Shown here piece after piece: positions 13,001 to 23,015 of a DNA stretch of 64,000 nucleotides (the first letter of the stretch is position 1; each line of letters starts with the position of its first letter). The translations under genes were made by a program, and so were the position numbers. A model generated the notes under the pieces. It was not told the DNA's origin and ran no database searches. It saw nothing but the letters and a program-made list of their open reading frames with translations. Source of the stretch: Cardinalis cardinalis (Eukaryota; Chordata; Aves; Passeriformes; Cardinalidae); assembly GCA_014549065.1 (NCBI GenBank), contig JACDOX010000004.1, forward strand, positions 12,844,581 through 12,908,580, given 5' to 3'.

Positions 13001-14301
13001 CTCAAACAGAAAGAGACAGAATGTCCCAGGTCACTTCAACCTGTTAAATTGTCTCCAATAAGCTGATTTCTAGTGTGCAGAGAAGCACTTGAGGGNGAGA
13101 GGTAAGAAGCTATAACAGAAGTTGCCACATAAAAATGGCGCCTATAAACTTGTCAGCTTGGCTGCTAATCACTGGTGANATAAAGACCAACAGCTGATTA
13201 CCAGTACAAAGACTCTGACAAACACACAGTAGAACTGTAGTCAACTACAAAGGGCATTCAAATCCAGAAGGATAAATCTCTTCAGCTAAAGCAACAAAAG
13301 GAATCCCAAACTCCTGGGGGTCAAACAGAATCATTACTTTTCCAATTACACCATCATATATCCCAGCCCTTTCAGTCCTCTCTTTTCAATTCACATTGTA
13401 TGTTCATGATAACCCATATGATTATGAGTTGCCAATGTGCTTTTAGCATTATTGATGTTAGCCACTGCTACCTCTTCATGCTATGGCTTCAGACTTTGAT
13501 CTCATGAAACCTTTATTAGATTAAATAATGTTTAGAGGTTGTCAAAGTTGTGTTTGAAGTTACCAGAATAATGCATATTCTACTCCCTCTTTGCTTGTAC
13601 AAAACTTGTACAAGTGCAAAGTTTTTTGAGCTGTTTTNTCTTTATTCTATCCACATAGCCCTCTTCTCTACTTTTATGCAATAGAACTGTTCATTTACAG
13701 ACATTCAGAAGTTTTATAATGTCTGTGTATGAGAATACTCTCTATCTGACACTGAGTTCTTCTACTATATATTAAAAAATTCCTTCAGGATGGAACCAAA
13801 CTAAATGGTTGTTTGTGTTGCTTGCTTACAGCATGAATTACTGGATTTGAGAGGCAAAGTTAGGAAACTGCAATAGAAATAAGTGAGGATACACTAAAAT
13901 AAAATAGTAGGTTCATAAAAGAATGGGGATTCTCAGATAAATCTCACATCTGAGATTTGTCACATAATCCCGGCTTCTTAATAGAGGAAATAGGTTGATA
14001 CATCTGAAGGTTTCCATGCAAAAGCCTTCATTAGTATTACAAAGAAACCAAATATATTTTAAATTTTACATCAGGGTTTTACACTTTTTTTTTTAATTTG
14101 GACAATATCGCTAAGGATTCCTTCACCCCTCAAAGACTTTTAGGTATTACTGGAGAACAAGAAAAGAATACTTTGGTTCTTATTTTGTATTCCTGCTAAT
14201 TCTATTCTTATCTACTAATATATTCCCAAATAGAACAGCAAAATCCACTGCAGTAGCATTTGTTATGCCATAGTGTTTACTTCTCTGTCTTTTTTATACA
14301 G
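10026..14301. other. Noncoding sequence, no gene seen
   Basis: More than 4 kb without an open frame over about 85 codons and without a recognisable repeat. T- and A-runs are common. The segment near 13.0-13.3 kb is a little GC-richer and less repetitive. The stretch ends with a good acceptor-like sequence at 14286-14301 (see the next entry). Confidence 0.5.
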
Positions 14302-14370
14302 AGTCTCAAGGTTGATGTATCCATTCCAGCAGATTATATTTTGCCCTACATTAGGAAACATCTGATATAA
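14302..14370 (+). other. Weak candidate terminal exon
   Basis: A pyrimidine-rich tract (TTCTCTGTCTTTTTTATACAG) ends at 14301. The following frame is open for 22 codons and then stops with TAA at 14368-14370. The encoded peptide begins SLKVDVSIPADYILPY and matches no family I know. A short open stretch behind a good acceptor is expected by chance many times in 64 kb, and no partner exon was found. It is listed only because the acceptor is among the best seen. Confidence 0.1.
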
Positions 14371-14863
14371 ACTGATGTTTAGGTACCATATTGCTCAGAT
14401 AGAGTATCTGAGAAATACTCCAAAGTGCGTATTTTAAATTCTTTTCCATTCTTTACATAATCAAATCTGACAGTCATATGCCTGGGAAATAATCTTTCAG
14501 ATGAGTGACAAGGCAAGATTTGTGAATTAAATACTGGCCCATTCTGAATAAATACATTTTATGGCAACATTTTTGTTAGATAGGGACATGTGAAAGAACT
14601 CCTTATACTAATTTATGGAGCCTGAGGAAAATTTGCTTCTTTGTTTAGTCATAGGAATTGACTTGTTGAATAATAATTTAGTATTCTATGTTTTAAAATG
14701 AACATGGTTGTCACTATTATTTGATGGGTCATATAAAAGTATTATTGGTCTCATATTCGTTGTACTTTGTTTCCTATATTCTGATACTCTCCGATTAAAA
14801 AGGAGGTGAATTTCATAGCAATTCCAGGTTTTTCTTTTCTTTTCCTTACATGTATTGATNAAC

Positions 14864-14889
14864 AACTACAAGATGGGCATCTTGTAGTT
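14864..14889. repeat. Perfect 12-bp inverted repeat, 2-nt spacer
   Basis: AACTACAAGATG at 14864-14875 is followed by GG and then by its exact reverse complement, CATCTTGTAGTT, at 14878-14889. The result is a near-perfect 26-bp palindrome capable of cruciform extrusion. A two-base loop is too tight for a normal RNA hairpin, so this reads as a DNA palindrome rather than a small RNA precursor. Confidence 0.9.
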
Positions 14890-17800
14890 AGTCTTTTACT
14901 GCTGAGATAGGCCACTGTATTAGCTTTGAACATTTGGGCTTGGTGAAGGATTTTATTTTTTTATATATATGGAAAGAAAAACTAGCAGACNAGTTAAAAT
15001 CTCAAAGGAGTACTCACAGTTTGACAAGGAAAGATTGAAGAGAGCAGGAAATACAACATCTAATTAAATAGTGGTCATGCTATTTTGGGGCTTCAGCAAA
15101 TTAAATATGAGATGTATGGCTTAAAGGTTGGAGCTTATCCTTGAGGTGTTCTGTCAGAAATCGCTCTTTATGCTATTGATGAAACCAGATCTCATTGGAA
15201 ATAAGATTAATTTTGATTGACTACATGTATAATCCACTTTCTAGCCTGAATTCATAGATTTATGCATTTGGTAATGTGCTTTAGTGTTATCAGCTTTTAA
15301 GTAGTTTTGCTATACCTAAAGCTATATATTTTACTAGTTGTTACAACACCAAGAATTAATCGATGTTGAAGACTTACGTAGTCTATTTATCTAATTACAA
15401 ATACATAAAAAATTAACACCCTGAAGATATCAAAAACAAATTTGAAGAACCATCCTTTACAAACCTCCTGTACCAAATACTTACAGCTTTTTAAACATTT
15501 GAACTCATTTGAAGAAAAAGAAGCAAAATACTAAAAAGGGAGAGGGAAAGAGGGACCACTGTCCTTTGCAGGGTCTGTGAAAAGCCTAGGTCCAGTTTGA
15601 TTTATGTNGAATATAGAATGTCAATGGCAACTGCTGTTTGAATGCTACATGGCAANGTGCTGAACTGCTCAGAATTGCCTTAATAAAATACAGNATATTT
15701 TCAAGTCAATACATATCTGCAAAAAANATGAGAAAGATCATTGTGCTTGGAGGGTAAAATGAATAATACCATGTTAGATCCAAGAATGTGTGAGAAAGAG
15801 TCTTGAAAGGCAGAATGATTTCTTTTCATCTTGCTGGAAGTAATTCCATTAGGACTATAAAAAAGCGTTCAGATTCTATTGTATTGCAGGGTTTTGTACA
15901 TATTCATTATTCTTTATATAAGCATGTACAAAGAGGTGGAACTAAAGCAGACTTTCTTGCATTCTAGTTGCTGTGTTTCACCAGCTGCACACTCATTTAG
16001 GAGTATTACCCTGGTAATGATTATTTTAATGAAACCACAGTCTAAANTGGTGGTATCAGGGAGCAATCCAGGAACAGCCAAGTGACTTAGTACCAAATTA
16101 GCAGAGGAAGAACTGAGAAGTATACTTGCATGGTTCTTCAGATTTGTATGTTCTGCAAAAATAATCAGACTGACATAATCTTTCTCAGCTGTCTTCTCTA
16201 GTACTTTCTTCAACAGGAGAATACTGGGTCCTAAAACTCAGTATTGCGTTGAGTGTGGGGGAAGAGGGAACTTGAGGCTGCCAGCATCAAATTGGCTTGA
16301 AAACTAGCTAGTCAGAGCAGGCAACCTTTTCNAACTGTTGCAAATGAGGAAGAAGGAGAATATGTAGTACCACTTTCAGCTGAAACATTTTCACTAGTTC
16401 AGCTGCTTTAGAATGTCTCTTCTAAAGTAATTAGGCTGAGACTTTGAATGAGTTCAGTCAACATTCACATTTTCTATCATAAAAGTTACTTTGAGANTTT
16501 TCAGCATAAAGTAAGAAGTAAAGAATTAAAATTGTTCACATACATCATTGTCCATAGACAATTGTCCATGAGTTNTAATAAATAATCAGCCAGACTGTTT
16601 CTGATATATGTTACATGGCAATNATATTCAGCTAGATCTCAACTAATTTTGCATAACTCAGAGAGCTAATTTAGGATTATGGATCATCTGCCAATACTCT
16701 GTACATAATTTACCAAGACAATTTGGAAGCTCCAGCAGACAATTCAGATCTTAGCAGAGCTGAATTTCTCTGGGAGGTTTTGCTTTGATGCTAACAATTG
16801 TAGTGGAACATGCAGGGCAATCATGCCCCCTAACTTGGGCACCCTGGTACCTNAAATTAGTTTAGGTTAACTTACATTGATATGGACTGGAATTTGTTCT
16901 CATATTGATAAATTCAAACAAGACTTATTCAATGTGCCACTGAACACTTGCCACAGAGTTCATAATTTGTGATAACACTATTATCCTGGTATGTCTTTAT
17001 CTGACAGAATGATTGAATCTTTGCCTTTTGCAAAAAATACTTCAAAGAAGGTAGACTATAACAGACTAATTTTGATCCAGTTTGAATCTTAGTTTTCCAG
17101 TATTGTATGTGTTGGATAAAAGACTTAGATGACTAGTCTCTCTTTTTGAACTTGAAGTCAAGAGTGATAGAAGTGATAGAAGGCTGTTTATCTAGAAGGG
17201 TGTTTAATANTATTTCTACTTCTTATTCAACAAGAGATAGCCTTGAGTAGAATTATACTGCAACATTTACTTGAAGCTACATCTATATTAATCTAACACC
17301 AGGAGAGCTGCCCAACTTTCATTCCTTGACAGGAATGGCAGAAAAATCTCTTAGTGTGTTATGGCATCAGTGNGCAAATCAGCACCATACCAAAGCAGAA
17401 TTGAGAGCTACTCAGAATTACTGCTGTGTTGAATATGTATTGATTTTTGCCTTATATGTCCTGCTGCTGGAATGAACTTAGAAAAGCAATAGGAAACTTT
17501 AGTAAGAGATGTTCAATCAATGTATTGTTCTGATAGTTGATCAACAATAACAGAAGGCAGATTCTTCACTTCTTTTGCCTCTCAAGTTGATAATGATATC
17601 AGCAGGAATGGGTAGCCTGCTTTTTGGTTCTGAGTAGTTTAATGGTTGTTTAGCATGGTTTTTTATGTGTGACTGGGGCAGAGGAGTGTGTATTTNTACT
17701 GGAGAACACATATTGGAATAGGTGTTCTATTTTACTGTCTATACAAATGGTGGAAGAAGTATGAATATCATTTCAATCCATTTTTGCTGTCTGCATGCAC

Positions 17801-18014
17801 TGCTTTATGTGCCTTTTGCATTTCTTTCCCCAAGAGTTTATCTGTAAAGAATAAAGGAACTGATTTGTTATCCTGATGTTAATTCTGTGACCTCTAGAGT
17901 TCCATACATCTTCTGTATTTAGGATTTTGAGGTGCTCAGTGCCTGAAGCATGTGTGCCTNTCAGTATGTGACTGCTAGACACTTGAGTCAAAAAAAAAAC
18001 AACTCCACCAACAT
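14890..18014. other. AT-rich noncoding sequence, no gene seen
   Basis: Unique AT-rich DNA with a comparatively high density of single N positions between 15.6 and 17.4 kb. A perfect 2 x 9-bp tandem (GTGATAGAA) lies at 17164-17181. No transposon, exon or RNA gene was recognised. Confidence 0.5.
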
Positions 18015-18045
18015 TTAGATAGGGCTAGATAGGGCTAGATATGAT
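18015..18045 (+). repeat. Short tandem repeat, 10-bp unit
   Basis: The decamer TAGATAGGGC is repeated about two and a half times and degrades into TAGATATGATAGGG. It is a minor microsatellite-like duplication. Confidence 0.7.
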
Positions 18046-18892
18046 AGGGATAATCTTGAACAATTTACAGATGTTACCTTGGAGCCTGGCTGAACTTAGG
18101 GTGGATATTTTTTTCTGGTTTCATGATCAGGATATTCTGATAACTGCCAACAAAGATCAGGGCGAAAGCAAAATTTTCTGGTGTTTCTTTACTTGAGCTT
18201 CATTTATAATTATTATTTTCAAAGTTCTGAGATGAAAAATTGGAAGCCTGGACTACAAACTCATCTGTCTGGAGTCTTTAAATATAAATACAGATAAATA
18301 CATGCCTCTTGAGAGTTATTAAGTAATTACAGTAGTTTTTGCAAATGGAGGTTCTGCCATTCGGTCAATGTATTATAGAACTGTTTGAATTTAATCAGTG
18401 CAATACAAATATTGCAATGTGCCAGACATTTTACTTCTGCCTAACTGATTAGTGTTTGAGTGCTTGTCTGTTTGTAGGAAACAAAGAATTCCTNCAATCA
18501 TAAATTCTTGTGGTTATGAATAATGCCTTTCTTATATTTGGTGATTGATGAGTTCATTGAAAGTTTGAAATAATGANCTTCAGAATATTGAGTAATGAGC
18601 TTCTGATAGGGAGCTGGAGCAGTCTGGGGCTAGGTAAAAGCCTTGCTGTGAAAAAGAAACCACCACCTTCTCCCTTACTACAGAATTATAAGTGTGATAT
18701 TCCAGTTGTTAAACTAATTTTAAGTATAACTCAGTGCTGAATATTTTAGAGTAGTCCTAAATGTACAAAAGGTTTGAGAGCTGATCTAATAATCAGAAGT
18801 GGTTTTAAATGGAGTTTGGTTAGGATAGCAGTTTAGGTGGTAAAGGCAACACCAGTTGAAAGAGCTTTTACTTTCATATTGCTGTGTCTTAC

Positions 18893-18934
18893 TAAGGGGT
18901 AAGGGGTAAGGGCCCTTGCTTACTAGGTAAGGGC
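18893..18934 (+). repeat. TAAGGGG short tandem repeat
   Basis: TAAGGGG occurs twice followed by a partial TAAGGG, and a related TAGGTAAGGGCC follows 10 bases later. It resembles the vertebrate telomere hexamer TTAGGG but is not identical to it. A local slippage origin is more likely than an interstitial telomere. Confidence 0.6.
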
Positions 18935-21086
18935 CTGCAAATCTCAGCAAGCGTTGTAATTTTTTCCCCCCCCAGGACTGGAAGTGGCTGAATTTCCATT
19001 CATTTCACAGTTTCAAAGATGCTAAAGCTGGACAGTTGGTCAGGAAAATCTTTTGTAATTCAGGCAATAGACACATGACTTCATATCATTACTAAGTCTC
19101 ATAAGTCTTGACAGAAATAGAACCTTCNGAAATCTATCTTACTTCAATCTTCTGGAGAAGAGAACTTTCACATAATTTCAAGCTTTCATCCTCTCTTTAG
19201 CTCTTGGTCTTATGATCTTACTATGCCTTTGCCTCTGACTNATGTCAGAGGTTACAGTTTAATTCTTTAACAGATGTCTAAACCTGCTTTTGAGAGGCTC
19301 TGTAGTGTGAACTTACAAGAAGATGGATGATGTAACATGTGTTTTCCAGTCTTTGAGTTAGTACTGAGATGTTAACTTTCTCTGAGGCCATCTATCTTAA
19401 ATGAACAAAAAAGTAAAAATTTGTGTTCAATGTTTCAGCAGAAAACATAAAGATGGATTCANAAGAACTGTCATTGGTGGCCCCAAACAATGGATTACCT
19501 AAACACCCCACCTCAGAAATAAGGGGCATATCCATTTATGATGGTGTATTTGTGTACATCATTTGATGAGCAACACAGGGCAAAAACAAGTTCNTGCTGG
19601 ATCAGACTGATTGGATTGTAATTTGTTACTAATTCTGGCAGTTAATTCATTAATATGATTGTGGTGGTAGTATGACAACTTTTTTAGCAGTTGCACTGTT
19701 GTGAGTTATTTGAGCAGCGTATAGGCTAATACATCTAATCCTAATTATATATTGCTATCAATACAGCCACTGTCAACTGAGCACATAAATTTATTAGGGT
19801 ACCATGTAGTGTAGTTTTCCAGGTGTAATTTCAGTGAAATTATTCTAAGTAATATTTCCTTATATCCATACTAGGTTTACTGAAGCATATATCAGTCATC
19901 CACTCAGTTTTGGGGGGAGAGGTTTGTGACCTTAAGAGCCCTTCAAGCCTCCAATTACTTTTGTCAGCTTTTCTCTCCTCTCTGGTTCACCCCCATTTTC
20001 CCGGAACTAGCCCAGTTTTTTAGAGTTTATTAAAAAAGAAATATGAACAGCCCAGAGATACTTTTTCCAAGCCACAAATTTACTTGGATCTTTCAGTTGC
20101 TTGATTCCAGCATCTGAGAGGATAGGCCCTCTGCTAAGAGTATGGAAAATGTGTTTTTGAGAATGGCTTGGTGACCCATTTAAACTCTTTGTCCTGGATA
20201 TATATGGACAAAGGCAAGAGCTGCTCCACAGGGAGTGGAAGCTCACTCTGTTATTGCATGTCCAGAGGCCAGAGTGTCTGGGAGGCACCTGCATCACACC
20301 CTTCCTTGTAATGCTATACCTTGGACCAACTTAGAATAATATCAATAACTATTGTAAGAAATAATAATATAACTAATATTAAAGCATTAATATAGCTGAC
20401 TATGCTGCTGAAATAGCAAGAAAATACTTTAGAGGTTTTAGAAAGTCTAAGAATAGTTGGGAGAAGGGGCTGAAAAGGAAGCAAACAATTTTCGTTAATG
20501 AATGACACACAGTCTTTCTCAGGTCTTAAAAGAACATCTAACTGTAAAAAACAAACAAAAAAGAAACACCATTTGTCCCAAATCAGAATGAACTTGTAGT
20601 CCCATCTCCAGCACTTCAGCTGGCCCTTCAGAGCTGCAGTAGGACACACTGAGATTTCTACAGCACTAAGTAGCAAAGCCACCTTCAGAGCAGCTTTGTT
20701 TTCTTTAAGGCCTTTGAAAACTCAAGTACTACACAGCAAGGCTTTTTATACTGATTAATGCAGAACCAGAAACAACTAAACTGTTCTTGTCTGCTGAGGC
20801 TGGTTCTATGCTGACCCTGAGGAAGAGGAGTCACTTAATCGTAGCACAGCAACAGCAGAGTGAAGTGTGGCTCACAAGCCACTCAGATCAAGGAGGTAAT
20901 GAAACTATATATGGTTTAGGGATAGCAAGATAATGTTTAGAATGTCTGGGACCAAGACTCTTAAAAGTTATATGGAAAATGTCTGTATTNACACAAAGTC
21001 CAAATTATGTTGTCAAAACCAAACGAGAACATAATAACTTCCATGGACTCTATTTGCTGTCTTCAAAGAATCAGAGGGAAGCTTCA
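18935..21086. other. Noncoding sequence, no gene seen
   Basis: Unique sequence. A minus-strand frame of 122 codons at 20314-20682 and one of 96 codons at 20007-20297 have no recognised motif and lack splice or promoter support. They are treated as chance. The stretch ends at the 5' edge of the solo LTR. Confidence 0.5.
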
Positions 21087-22124
21087 TGGTGTATTNGGTT
21101 TGCACAGCCTGGTTTTTGGTNGCAGGGGGTCACAGAGGTGGCTTCTGTGAGAAGCTGCTAGAAGCTTCCACCATGTCGGGCAGAGCCAATCCCTGGTGGT
21201 TCCAAAGGTGGNTGTGCCACTGGTCAAGGCTGGGCCAATTAGAAATGGTGGTAACGCCTCTGTGATGACAGATTGAAGAAAAAAATCAAATCAAAGGTTG
21301 TGGCACAGTTTTAGCTTCAGACAGAGAAAAGCAGGGTGAGAACATGTGAGGGCAACAGCATGGAGACACCGAGGTCAGTGGAGAAGAAGGGGGAGAAGGC
21401 ACTCCAGGCACCGGAGCCGAGATTCCTGTGCAGCCCATGGTGAGACTGTGGTGAAGCAGCTGTGCCCCTGCAGTGTGTAGGGATCCATGGGAATGCAGAG
21501 ATCCACCTCTTCCCATGGAGGAGACCCACACCAGAGCAGGTGGATGGCTGAGAGGAGGCTGTGATCTGTGGGAGACCCGTGGACAGACTGGAGCAGCCTG
21601 TCCTTGGAGGACAGCTGTTGGAAGAGTGACCCACGCCTCAGCAGTCTCCCTCTCAGGAGGGAGACTGTTGCCCATGGGATGANCCACATTGCAGCAGTTC
21701 ATGAGCTGTTGCTCATAAGATGGACTCACACTGGAGAAGTTTATGGAGAACAATCTCCCATAGGAGGGACCCCTTGTGCNGCAGGGAAAGGACTCCTCTC
21801 CCTGAGCAGTGGGACAAACCTGTGGGTGACCATAACCCCTGTTCCTTGTCTCCTTGTGCCGCTGTGGTAGGAGGTAGAGCTGGGAAGGAGGGGTGGAAAG
21901 GATTTCTAAGGGCTTATTTTACTTCTCATTATCTTGCTCTGATTTTGTTAGCAATAAATTCACTTCATAACTCTAAGCTGAGCCTGTTTTGCCCATAATG
22001 TTATTTGATGTGCAATCTGTCCCATGAATCCTTCATTAAATTTTCTCTCCTCTGTCTGGCTGCAGAGGAGTGAGTGAGTGGCTTTTGTGGGTGCTTGGCT
22101 TCCAGCCAGAGTCAATCTATGACA
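21087..22124 (+). mobile_element. Solo LTR of an avian endogenous retrovirus
   Basis: About 1,040 bp begin with TGGTGTATT and end with ...TCAATCTATGACA, giving the expected TG...CA termini. Recognisable landmarks in order are: 'tttgcacagcctggtttttgg' and 'cttctgtgagaagctgctag' near the 5' end; a U3 body of diverged roughly 45-bp units of the type 'gacccacaccagagcagg' and 'ggactcacactggagaagtt'; a polyadenylation signal AATAAA at 21953-21958; and the 3' part with 'ttctctcctctgtctggctg' and 'gaggagtgagtgagtggctt'. This pattern belongs to LTRs widespread in passerines and other modern birds. No gag, pol or env sequence flanks it, so it is a solo LTR left by LTR-LTR recombination. No target-site duplication is visible (CTTCA before, TGCAG after). 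Overlapping open frames up to 155 codons inside it are not genes. The family name is not certain. Confidence 0.88.
21953..21958 (+). promoter_or_regulatory. LTR polyadenylation signal
   Basis: An exact AATAAA lies about 170 bp before the 3' end of the LTR, where the R region of a retroviral LTR is expected. It is the clearest regulatory site remaining in the element. The U3 TATA region is degraded. Confidence 0.7.
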
Positions 22125-22581
22125 TGCAGTCTTTAACTAAAGTGACCGTGCTAGCAGGCAGAAGTGANCGAAAATTTCCAGCTTGTTTCACTAACCCTCC
22201 ACACCTTTCAGGAAAACTGCATATCCCTAATGCATCAAAATTGCTTCTNAAGTCCTGCATCAAATGGNATCAAATTCTATCCACTGGAGTGGATAGCCCA
22301 TAATGTTGCCAATGATGAACTTAGATTAGAGGAAGATGTGGTGAAGCTTGAAGTCATCAAGAGCTGGAGAGTGCTTTTTACCTTTTATTTTCTTGCTGAG
22401 ATTCTTCATCCTTTCTAATGAGAAATANTCTCTCTGGTTTTTGTGGATGCAGTTTCTAGGTGTTCCTACCCGCTGTTACCCACAATATGGAGCTCCACAA
22501 GAGTCTCTGTTTCACTGCACCCAATCTGTAAATCTCAGAATGAGAACACTNTGCTTGACCTCTACTCCTCTACCAATGGTG
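22125..22581. other. Noncoding sequence between LTR and CR1
   Basis: No retroviral internal sequence follows the LTR. The spacer is unique. Open frames of up to 144 codons that start here run into the antisense CR1 and are explained by it. Confidence 0.5.
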
Positions 22582-22760
22582 AGACTCAAAGCCCCATCCA
22601 ACCTGGCCTTGAGCAATTCCAGGGATGGGGCATCCACAGCTTCTCTGAGCAACCTGTTCCAGTGCCTCACCACCCTCACAGTAAAGAATTTCTTCTCATT
22701 GTCTGGTCTAAACCTGGTCTCATGCAGTTTGCTTCTCCTGCTTTACTTATACTCCACTTC
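22582..22760 (-). mobile_element. CR1 LINE 3'-end fragment, antisense
   Basis: On the + strand the text reads as reverse-complemented CR1: 'gccccatccaacctggcctt', 'agggatggggcatccacagc', 'gagcaacctgttccagtgcc', 'tcaccaccctcacagtaaag', 'ctaaacctggtct'. The terminal tail that should lie at the low-coordinate end is missing, so this copy is truncated at both ends. It is of the same general type as the copies at 4288 and 43918. Confidence 0.92.
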
Positions 22761-22829
22761 TTTATCAGATGAAATATTTTAATTCAAAATTTTCAGCTAC
22801 TTTTCTTTTTTTGCTGGCAAGACAATTTT

Positions 22830-23015
22830 GGGTTTTTATGGGGGTTTTGTTGTTTGNTTGAGGGAAGCTGGGGGGTTNTTTGTTTGTTGGTTTTGTTTGT
22901 TTGTTTATTTGTTTTGGGGTTCTGTTTGTTTGTTTGTTGGTTTTGTGGTTTGGGCTTTTTTTTCTTTTGGGGGAGAGGTTTGGGTTTTTTGGGGGTTTTT
23001 TTGGGGTTTTTTTTT
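22830..23015 (+). repeat. G/T-rich low-complexity tract, (TTTG)n-like
   Basis: For about 190 bases the + strand is nearly all T and G, built from TTTG and GTTT units that pass into T-runs broken by G-runs. Four runs of three or more G (22969-22973, 22982-22984, 22991-22995, 23003-23006) could support a long-loop G-quadruplex on the + strand. The open frames across it, with Phe, Gly, Leu, Cys and Trp only, are artefacts of composition. Confidence 0.9.

Noticed and set aside
18893..18934. Possible interstitial telomere repeat
   Set aside because: The unit is TAAGGGG, not TTAGGG, and only about three units are present.
21286..21870. Open frames of 100 to 155 codons on both strands
   Set aside because: They lie within the retroviral LTR and follow its internal tandem units. 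LTRs of this kind do not encode proteins, and comparable frames exist in several phases at once.
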